Notes under the pieces: model-generated
Database searches by the model: none
Told to the model about the DNA's origin: nothing
The model's input: the letters and a program-made list of their open reading frames with translations, nothing else
Shown here: piece by piece, positions 1 to 6,336 of the stretch
Layout: each line of letters starts with the position of its first letter
Position numbering within the stretch: position 1 is the stretch's first letter
Translations under genes and position numbers: made by a program
Source: Desulfobacterales bacterium
GTDB lineage: Bacteria; Desulfobacterota; Desulfobacteria; Desulfobacterales; SpSt-501
DNA length: 8,088 nt
NCBI GenBank assembly: GCA_025454275.1
Contig: JALOOS010000083.1
Coordinates: 1-8,088, forward strand
Direction: 5' to 3'

Positions 1-5
1 CACGC

Positions 6-2561
6 ATGCGCAATTTCAAATCATATCAGGTTCAGCCGAACATCCCCGAAAACCTCTCCTTTTTGGAGACCCTCTCCGGCAACATGTGGTGGTGCTGGAC
101 GCGCGAGGCGGTGGAGCTCTTCCGGCGCATCGACCCGCGCCTGTGGGCTGAAAGCGGGCGCAACCCCGTGCCCTTCCTTACCCGGATTCCCCAGGGGCGC
201 CTCGAAAAACTGGCGAAGGATTCCAGCTACACGGCCCAGGTCGAGCGGGTCCGCACGCTTTACGAGCGCCGGGTCCACCACCCGGAAGTCCAGATCGAGG
301 CCCCCTTCGGACCCGGCGAGTCGATCGCCTATTTCTCAATGGAATTCGGCCTGCATGAAAGTCTGCCGCTTTTCGCCGGAGGCCTGGGGGTCCTGGCCGG
401 CGATCATCTCAAAGCCTGCTCCAACGTGGGGCTGCCCCTGGTGGGAATCGGGCTGATGTACCGGCAGGGCTATTTCCGCCAGTTCCTCAACCACGAAGGC
501 TGGCAGCAGGAGGCCTACCCGGACACCGATTTCTTCAGCCTGCCCTTGCAGCGCACGCGGGACGCCGCCGGCAACGAGCTACGCATCACGATCCGCGGGG
601 CCGACGGACCCATCCAGGCCGTGGTCTGGAAAATCATGGTGGGCCGGGTGCCGCTCCTGCTGCTGGACACCAACATCCTCGAAAACCCCCCGGAGCACCG
701 GGAGATCACCGCCCGGCTCTACGCCGCCGAGTCCCGGATCCGCCTGGCCCAGGAGATTCTGCTCGGCATGGGCGGCATGCGGGCCCTGCAGGCCCTGGGG
801 ATCAAGCCCAAGATCCTGCACATGAACGAGGGCCACTGCGGCTTCGCCGGCTTGGAGCGGCTGGCGCAGATAGCCGAGGAGCACAAACTCGACGCGGCCG
901 CGGCGCTTCAGGTCGTCCCGCGCACGACCATCTTCACCACCCACACCCCGGTGGCCGCCGGTCACGACGAGTTCCCGGCGGAGATGGTGCGGCCCTACCT
1001 GCGGCCCCTGGCCGAGCGGCTGGGCACGACCGAGAACGAGATCCTCTCCTGGGGTCAGGCGCCGGGGTCCAGCGAAAACGGGCCGCTCTCCATGTTCATC
1101 CTTGCGGTTCGTCTGGCGGGGCACTGCAACGGGGTGAGCGAGCTGCACGGCAGCGTCGCGCGGCGGATGTGGGCCCACATCTGGCCGGGCCGGCCGGTAG
1201 AAGAGGTCCCCATCACCCATATCACCAACGGGATCCACATCCCGACCTTCACCTCCCAGGAGATCGGGACCCTCTTCGAGCGATACCTGGGCCCCGACTG
1301 GTACCTCGGCTCGCAGCGGCCGGACAACATCAAACGCATCGACGAGATATACGGTGAAGAGCTCTGGCGCGCCCACGAGCTGAACCGCTCCCGGCTGGTA
1401 CGCACCTGCCGGGAGCAGCTCGTCGCGCAGTACAAGCGCCGCAACGCCCCGCGCAAGGTCCTCGAATCGATCGAAAAGACACTCGACCCGGATGTGCTGA
1501 CCATCGTTTTCGCCCGCCGCTTCGCCACCTACAAGCGCGCCTTCCTCCTGATCCAGGATCCCCAGCGCCTGGAGGCGATCATCAACAGCGAAAAGTGCCC
1601 GGTCCAGTTCATTTTCGCCGGCAAGGCCCACCCGCGCGACAACGAAGGCAAAGGGCTGGTCCAGCAGATTTTCCAGTTCGCCAACCGGCCCTCGGTGCGC
1701 GACCGTTTCGTGTTTTTGGAGAACTACGACATGCACCTCGCGCGCCACCTGCTCCAGGGCGCGGACATCTGGCTGAACACCCCCCGGCGCCCGTTCGAGG
1801 CCTGCGGCACCTCAGGCATGAAAGCGGCCATCAACGGCGCCATCAACTTCAGCATTCTCGACGGCTGGTGGTGCGAAGGCTACCGGGAGGCGACGGGTTG
1901 GAGCATCGGCAACGGCGAGGAGTACGAAGACCATGCTTACCAGGACGCCGTTGAAAGCCAGGCGCTCTACAACACCCTCGAAAACGAGGTGGTCCCCTGT
2001 TTTTACGATCGCAAAAACGGTGACCTGCCTGCCGCCTGGCTGGCCAAAATGCGGGCCTCGATGAAAATGGCCATGGAGAACTTCTGCAGTCTGCGGATGG
2101 TCATGGAGTATTCCGAAGGCCTCTACACCCCTGCCGCCCGGTGGCTTGAGCGACTCACGGCCGATGGCGGGGCCGAGGCAAAACAACTGGCCGTCCAGAT
2201 GGCCCGGCTGCGCGCCCACTGGAAAAACGTGAAGATCGGACAGCCGGTGCGGCAAAATACCGGATGCCAGCGGGTCGGGGATTCCCTGGAGATCGCCGTG
2301 GAGGTGACCCTCGGCGAGCTGCGGCCCGATGAGGTGGACGTCGAGCTCTATTACGGGCACTATAAAAGCTTCACGGAGCTCAGCGACAGCCGGGTCGAGC
2401 CGATGCAGGTGATCGCCGAGTCGGGCAAGGGGTCTTACCGCTACGGCTGCACCGTGACCTGCGACACGGCCGGCCGCTTCGGGTTTTCGGTCCGGGCCAC
2501 TCCGAACGGGGATGAGTGGATCAAATTCTACCCCGGGCTCATCGCCTGGGCCGAAGAGTAG
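6..2561 (+). CDS. glgP: Alpha-glucan (glycogen) phosphorylase, DUF3417-containing short type
   Basis: This 851-residue cytosolic enzyme is predicted to split alpha-1,4-glucans with phosphate to give glucose-1-phosphate. Residues about 10-120 match the DUF3417 N-terminal domain, including the NMWWCW aromatic cluster. The core carries HMNEGH at residues 272-277, the phosphate-site FAGKAHPRDNEGK stretch and the PLP-lysine motif EACGTSGMK, with K606 as the expected Schiff-base lysine. Cys600 stands where many relatives have Ser. The last 110 or so residues form a beta-rich tail, usual for this roughly 850-residue branch (TIGR02094-like) and absent from classical GlgP/MalP. The ATG at 6 fits the family N-terminus (MRNFKSYQVQPNIPENLSF). 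Its ribosome-binding site and promoter lie outside the window, and a slightly earlier start cannot be excluded. It heads the glgP-glgA-glgB series. Family assignment is firm. The preferred substrate (glycogen or maltodextrin) is not decided by sequence. Confidence 0.96.
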   Translation: MRNFKSYQVQPNIPENLSFLETLSGNMWWCWTREAVELFRRIDPRLWAESGRNPVPFLTRIPQGRLEKLAKDSSYTAQVERVRTLYERRVHHPEVQIEAPFGPGESIAYFSMEFGLHESLPLFAGGLGVLAGDHLKACSNVGLPLVGIGLMYRQGYFRQFLNHEGWQQEAYPDTDFFSLPLQRTRDAAGNELRITIRGADGPIQAVVWKIMVGRVPLLLLDTNILENPPEHREITARLYAAESRIRLAQEILLGMGGMRALQALGIKPKILHMNEGHCGFAGLERLAQIAEEHKLDAAAALQVVPRTTIFTTHTPVAAGHDEFPAEMVRPYLRPLAERLGTTENEILSWGQAPGSSENGPLSMFILAVRLAGHCNGVSELHGSVARRMWAHIWPGRPVEEVPITHITNGIHIPTFTSQEIGTLFERYLGPDWYLGSQRPDNIKRIDEIYGEELWRAHELNRSRLVRTCREQLVAQYKRRNAPRKVLESIEKTLDPDVLTIVFARRFATYKRAFLLIQDPQRLEAIINSEKCPVQFIFAGKAHPRDNEGKGLVQQIFQFANRPSVRDRFVFLENYDMHLARHLLQGADIWLNTPRRPFEACGTSGMKAAINGAINFSILDGWWCEGYREATGWSIGNGEEYEDHAYQDAVESQALYNTLENEVVPCFYDRKNGDLPAAWLAKMRASMKMAMENFCSLRMVMEYSEGLYTPAARWLERLTADGGAEAKQLAVQMARLRAHWKNVKIGQPVRQNTGCQRVGDSLEIAVEVTLGELRPDEVDVELYYGHYKSFTELSDSRVEPMQVIAESGKGSYRYGCTVTCDTAGRFGFSVRATPNGDEWIKFYPGLIAWAEE

Positions 2562-2624
2562 GCGCCGGCGTGGTCAACGGGTGAAGGGGGCGTGATCGGT
2601 TTGGATGGTGGGCGGTGGCCCGGT

Positions 2625-2676
2625 GCAGAGACGATTCCGAACCCGATACCGACCCGGACGCCGAGAGCGTCTCTGC
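2625..2676 (+). repeat. 9-bp perfect inverted repeat (stem-loop) in the glgA leader
   Basis: GCAGAGACG at 2625-2633 is the exact reverse complement of CGTCTCTGC at 2668-2676, separated by 34 nt. A short inner pairing TCCG/CGGA (2636-2639 with 2655-2658) could partly close the loop. The right arm is followed by CTTCCAGGG rather than a T-run, which argues against intrinsic termination. It could be an mRNA stem-loop or a DNA operator half-site pair. The arms are seen directly; function is unknown. Confidence 0.55.
2631..2666 (+). repeat. Degenerate hexamer tract (CCGANN)
   Basis: Six consecutive 6-nt units can be read: ACGATT, CCGAAC, CCGATA, CCGACC, CGGACG, CCGAGA. Four begin with exact CCGA and two differ from it by one base. 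The tract fills the loop of the inverted repeat and slightly overlaps its left arm. The period is visible directly. It may be coincidence in GC-rich DNA. Confidence 0.35.
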
Positions 2677-2726
2677 CTTCCAGGGACGGAAAATTGAATT
2701 TCAGGCCTCCTCCGGAGATCCTAACC

Positions 2727-2738
2727 CTACAAGGAAAT
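2727..2738 (+). promoter_or_regulatory. glgA ribosome-binding site, with CsrA-like sequence
   Basis: AAGGA at 2731-2735 lies 8 nt before the ATG at 2744 and decides the glgA start. The surrounding CTACAAGGAAAT matches the published CsrA SELEX consensus RUACARGGAUGU at 9 of 12 positions, including the UACAAGGA core. A further GGA sits 19 nt upstream at 2714-2716, a spacing compatible with the two-site binding described for CsrA. The ribosome-binding role is well supported; CsrA binding is inference. Confidence 0.7.
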
Positions 2739-2743
2739 TTGCC

Positions 2744-4273
2744 ATGGGCACCGCACGACGCAATCCCCGAGTGCTGGTCGTGACCCCCGAGGTCACCTAC
2801 CTGCCGGACCGCATGGGCAGCCTCGCTTCGTTTTTCACGGCCAAGGCCGGCGGGCTGGCCGACGTCTCGGCCGCCCTGGTGAGCGCCCTCTTCGACCAGG
2901 GGGCCGACGTGCACGTGGCGCTCCCGGATTACCGCGCCATCTTCAGCGACCGGCTGGTGCCTTTTTTAAAAGAGGAGATAACGAGCATTCAGCGCAAAAT
3001 GCCCGATGACCGCGTGCACCTGGCCGAGGACCGCGCCTTCTTCTACATCAACCGGGTCTATTCCGCACACGGGGACGAGAACATCAAGATGGCGCTCGCC
3101 TTTCAGCGGGAGGTGATCAACAACATCATCCCCCGCGTCCAGCCCGATCTCATCCACTGCAACGACTGGATGACCGGTCTCATTCCGGCCGTGGCGCGCC
3201 GGCTGCGGATCCCGAGCCTCTTCACGATTCACAACATCCACACCGTGAAGAGCACCCTCGCCTTCATCGAGGACCGGGGGATCGACGCCGCCAGCTCCTG
3301 GCAGCACCTTTACTATATGCACTATGCCGCCAATTATGAGACTGCGCGCGACACGAACCCGGTGGACTTTCTGACCAGCGGGATCTTCGCCGCGCACTTC
3401 GTCAACACCGTGAGCCCGAGCTTTCTGGTCGAGGTGGTCGACGGCCAACACCATTTCGTCGAACCCCAGATCCGCCGCGAGCTGGCCAACAAATATTACG
3501 CGGGCGTCGGCTTCGGGATCCTGAACGCGCCGGACCCGGCCTTCAACCCCACGACCGATCCGGACCTGAAGAAAAACTTCGGACCCAAAGATCATGCCGC
3601 GGGCAAACGGGAGAACAAGCGGTTCCTGCAGCGCAATCTCGGCCTGATCGAGGACGCGGACGCCCCGCTCTTCTTCTGGCCCTCCCGCCTGGACCCGGTC
3701 CAGAAGGGCTGCCAGCTTCTGGCCGAGATCTTCTACCGGGTCATCTCGACCTGGTGGGACCGGAACCTTCAGATCGTCTTTGTGGCCAACGGCGAATACC
3801 AGGGCGTCTTTCAAGAGATCGTCAACCAGCACCAGTTCCACAAGCGGGTGGCCATCTGCGATTTCAGCGAGCAGATGGAGCACTTGGCCTATGCCGCGTC
3901 GGATTTCATCCTCATGCCCTCGCGCTTCGAGCCCTGCGGGCTGCCGCAGATGATCGCCCCGATCTACGGCTCGCTGCCGGTCGCCCACGACATTGGGGGG
4001 ATCCACGACACCATCCAGCACATAGAGCTCGCCGCCGGCACGGGCAACGGGTTCCTCTTCAAGGTGTATGACGCCGCCGGGCTCTTTTGGGCCATCGAGC
4101 AGGCCATGAACTTCTTCAGCCGGCCCTCTGCGGAAAAGGCCCGGCACATCAAGCGCATCATGACCGAAAGCGCCGCAACCTTCACGCACGAGCACACGGC
4201 CCGCCGTTACATCGAGCTCTACGAAAAGATGCTCAAACGGCCGCTCATCGTCGAGGATGCCGCAACCCGTTGA
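2744..4273 (+). CDS. glgA: Glycogen synthase, GT5 family (divergent GlgA)
   Basis: This 509-residue GT-B glycosyltransferase is predicted to extend alpha-1,4-glucan chains from ADP-glucose (or UDP-glucose) in the cytosol. The N-terminal half (about 1-265) has KAGGL at 34-38 (the KTGGL position), HCNDW at 138-142 and IHN at 162-164. The C-terminal half has SRLDPVQKG with R315 and K321, and SRFEPCGLPQ with E396, which match the catalytic Arg/Lys pair and acidic residue of GT5. The usual LNGID segment reads LNAPD at 260-264. The start at 2744 is chosen from AAGGA 8 nt upstream and from the position of the first beta strand (PRVLVVTPEV). An in-frame GTG at 2615 would add 43 unlikely residues. The stop lies 11 nt before glgB. 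GT5 identity is secure; the nucleotide donor is not. Confidence 0.93.
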   Translation: MGTARRNPRVLVVTPEVTYLPDRMGSLASFFTAKAGGLADVSAALVSALFDQGADVHVALPDYRAIFSDRLVPFLKEEITSIQRKMPDDRVHLAEDRAFFYINRVYSAHGDENIKMALAFQREVINNIIPRVQPDLIHCNDWMTGLIPAVARRLRIPSLFTIHNIHTVKSTLAFIEDRGIDAASSWQHLYYMHYAANYETARDTNPVDFLTSGIFAAHFVNTVSPSFLVEVVDGQHHFVEPQIRRELANKYYAGVGFGILNAPDPAFNPTTDPDLKKNFGPKDHAAGKRENKRFLQRNLGLIEDADAPLFFWPSRLDPVQKGCQLLAEIFYRVISTWWDRNLQIVFVANGEYQGVFQEIVNQHQFHKRVAICDFSEQMEHLAYAASDFILMPSRFEPCGLPQMIAPIYGSLPVAHDIGGIHDTIQHIELAAGTGNGFLFKVYDAAGLFWAIEQAMNFFSRPSAEKARHIKRIMTESAATFTHEHTARRYIELYEKMLKRPLIVEDAATR

Positions 4274-4280
4274 CCGTTGA
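4267..4280 (+). repeat. 7-bp tandem duplication across the glgA stop codon
   Basis: CCGTTGA occurs twice in a row, at 4267-4273 and 4274-4280. The first copy contains the glgA TGA stop (4271-4273). A TTG at 4270-4272 overlaps that stop in the glgB frame. The duplication lengthens the glgA-glgB gap by 7 nt without changing the GlgA C-terminus. Confidence 0.6.
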
Positions 4281-4284
4281 CGCC

Positions 4285-6336
4285 ATGGCTGTCCGCAGCA
4301 ACCGTGCATCGCTCGCCGCCGCCGCGCGGGCGGCGAAACGCCTGGTCGGGTGCGACCCCCTGCTGGCTCCGTACGCCGATGTCATCGTTCGGCGGATCGC
4401 CCGCGTCGATGCGGCTGAACGCCGCCTCACGGGCGGCCGGATCCGCCTTGCCGATTTCGCCGCCGGGCACGAGTACTTCGGACTGCACCGCAAGGGCCGC
4501 CGCTGGGTCCTGCGGGAGTGGGCCCCGAGCGCCACGCAGATTTTTCTGATCGGCGATTTCAGTCGCTGGAAGGAGGATCCCCGGTTCGCGCTGACACGGC
4601 TGAACGAACGCGGCGTATGGGAGCTCCGCCTGCCTGAAACCGCCCTCCACCACGGCGACCTCTACCGGTTGAAAGTCCACTGGAAGGGCGGCAGCGGAGA
4701 CCGTATCCCGGCCTGGGCCCGCCGCGTAGTCCAGGACCCCGCGACCCTGATTTTCAACGCTCAGGTCTGGAAGCCGAAAACCGCCTACCGCTGGCGCCAC
4801 CCCCGCTTCCGCCGCTCGCCGGCGGCCCCGCTCATCTACGAGGCCCATGCCGGCATGGCCCAGGCCGAGGAGAAAATCGGCACCTGGAGCGAGTTCACCG
4901 CGAAGATCCTGCCGCGCATCATCGCTGCCGGCTACAACACCCTGCAGCTGATGGCGGTCCAGGAGCATCCCTATTACGGCTCCTTCGGCTACCAGGTATC
5001 GAGCTTCTTCGCGGCGAGCTCCCGCTTCGGCCCGCCCGAGGATCTCAAGGCGCTCGTGGACGCCGCGCACGGGGCCGGAATTGCGGTCATCATGGACCTC
5101 GTCCATTCCCACGCGGTTTCAAACGAGGTGGAGGGGCTCAGCCGCTTCGACGGAACGCTTTATCAGTTTTTCCACGACCTGCCCCGCGGGCGGCACGAGG
5201 CCTGGGACTCCCGCTGCTTCGACTACGGCAAACCCGAGGTCCTCCATTTTCTCCTCTCCAACTGCCGCTACTGGCTGGACGAGTTCCGATTCGACGGCTT
5301 CCGCTTCGACGGCGTAACGAGCATGCTCTACCTGGACCACGGCATCGGTAGGAATTTCGTCGGCTACGCCGACTACTTCAACGATACGGTCGACGAGGAT
5401 GCCCTCACCTATCTGGCTCTGGCCAACCGTCTCGTGCACGCGCTGCGGCCGGACAGCCTCACAGTGGCCGAGGACGTGAGCGGCATGCCGGGGCTAGCCG
5501 CCCCGCCGTCCGAAGGCGGCTTCGGGATCGACTACCGCTTCGCCATGGGGGTCCCGGACTACTGGATCAAGCTCATCAAAGAGGTGCCCGATGAGCATTG
5601 GCCCATGGGCCACCTCTGGTATGAGCTCACCAACCGGCGTGGGGAGGAGAAGAGCATCGCCTACGCCGAATCCCACGACCAGGCGCTTGTCGGCGACCAG
5701 TCCATCATCTTCCGGCTGATCGGCGCGGAGATGTACCATCACATGCAGGCCGCGGATGCCAGCCTGCGTGTCGACCGGGGGATGGCCCTGCACAAGATGA
5801 TCCGCCTGATAACGCTCGCCGGCGGCGGCCACGGGTATCTCAACTTCATGGGAAACGAGTTCGGCCACCCCGAGTGGATCGACTTTCCGCGCGAGGGCAA
5901 CGGCTGGTCCTACCGCTACGCCCGGCGCCAGTGGCACCTGGCCGACGACCCCAACCTGAAGTACCGCTTTCTCAACCGCTTCGACCGGGAGATGATCGGG
6001 CTCGCCCGGGCCTGCCGCCTGTTCGAAAGCGGAGAGCCGCACCTGCTGCATGAAAACAGCGACACCCTGGTCATCGCCTTCGAACGGGCGGGATTGGTCT
6101 TCATTTTCAACTTCCAACCGGCCGCCTCGCATGTCGACTACCGCATCGAGGCGGCGCCGGGCAAGTACCGGGTGCTCCTGGACAGCGACGCCCCGGCGGT
6201 GGGCGGCCACGGCCGTCTGGATCCACACCAGGAGCACTTCACCCTTTTTGAGCCGGAAGCCGGACGGGCCCGTCACCACCTCAGCTTATACCTGCCCTCC
6301 CGCTCGGCCCTTGTGCTCGGTAAATCGGATGGCTGA
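4285..6336 (+). CDS. glgB: 1,4-alpha-glucan branching enzyme, eukaryotic-type GH13_8
   Basis: This 683-residue cytosolic enzyme is predicted to cut alpha-1,4-glucan and re-attach the piece through an alpha-1,6 bond. A CBM48-like domain spans about 65-165 (WVLREWAPSA, GDFSRW), a TIM barrel about 185-560, and an all-beta C-terminal domain follows. The GH13 regions are complete: DLVHSH at 271-276, GFRFDGVTSM with nucleophile D342, AEDVSG with acid/base E396, and AESHDQALVGD with transition-state residue D465. Long stretches, such as MIRLIT and YLNFMGNEFGHPEW, read like animal and fungal GBE1 rather than E. coli-type GlgB (GH13_9). No strong ribosome-binding site precedes the ATG at 4285. GAGGA at 4253-4257 would better serve a TTG at 4270 (12-nt spacing), so the true start could be 5 codons earlier. 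Translational coupling to glgA is likely. The frame is open further upstream, but only inside glgA and without family resemblance. Confidence 0.95.
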   Translation: MAVRSNRASLAAAARAAKRLVGCDPLLAPYADVIVRRIARVDAAERRLTGGRIRLADFAAGHEYFGLHRKGRRWVLREWAPSATQIFLIGDFSRWKEDPRFALTRLNERGVWELRLPETALHHGDLYRLKVHWKGGSGDRIPAWARRVVQDPATLIFNAQVWKPKTAYRWRHPRFRRSPAAPLIYEAHAGMAQAEEKIGTWSEFTAKILPRIIAAGYNTLQLMAVQEHPYYGSFGYQVSSFFAASSRFGPPEDLKALVDAAHGAGIAVIMDLVHSHAVSNEVEGLSRFDGTLYQFFHDLPRGRHEAWDSRCFDYGKPEVLHFLLSNCRYWLDEFRFDGFRFDGVTSMLYLDHGIGRNFVGYADYFNDTVDEDALTYLALANRLVHALRPDSLTVAEDVSGMPGLAAPPSEGGFGIDYRFAMGVPDYWIKLIKEVPDEHWPMGHLWYELTNRRGEEKSIAYAESHDQALVGDQSIIFRLIGAEMYHHMQAADASLRVDRGMALHKMIRLITLAGGGHGYLNFMGNEFGHPEWIDFPREGNGWSYRYARRQWHLADDPNLKYRFLNRFDREMIGLARACRLFESGEPHLLHENSDTLVIAFERAGLVFIFNFQPAASHVDYRIEAAPGKYRVLLDSDAPAVGGHGRLDPHQEHFTLFEPEAGRARHHLSLYLPSRSALVLGKSDG

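Larger units (their letters stand above)
2562..2743 (+). promoter_or_regulatory. 182-bp leader between glgP and glgA
   Basis: This is the only substantial non-coding stretch in the window. It holds a perfect 9-bp inverted repeat, a hexamer-periodic tract in the repeat's loop, several GGA triplets, an 8-bp palindrome CTCCGGAG at 2710-2717 and the glgA ribosome-binding site. The glgA frame stays open back to a GTG at 2615, but that extension would encode a low-complexity acidic N-terminus with no family resemblance, so I treat the region as untranslated. I found no convincing -35/-10 pair; TTGAAT at 2694-2699 has no good partner. No T-run follows the inverted repeat, so it is not a classical terminator. 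It may hold an internal promoter or a post-transcriptional control element. Confidence 0.5.

Noticed and set aside
579..1748. Long minus-strand open frame (389 codons) inside glgP
   Set aside because: It lies opposite a clearly conserved phosphorylase, has no recognisable motif, and follows from the GC-rich third positions of the coding strand.
2694..2722. Possible sigma-70-like promoter (TTGAAT) before glgA
   Set aside because: No acceptable -10 box is found at the right spacing.
2615..2743. N-terminal extension of glgA from GTG at 2615
   Set aside because: There is no convincing ribosome-binding site, the residues are unlike the family, and AAGGA is ideally placed for ATG at 2744.
2966..4309. 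Long minus-strand open frame (447 codons) across glgA
   Set aside because: It is antisense to a confident GT5 gene, with composition typical of a shadow frame and no domain signature.
5494..6279. Minus-strand open frame (261 codons) inside glgB
   Set aside because: Shadow of the GH13_8 gene; no family resemblance.
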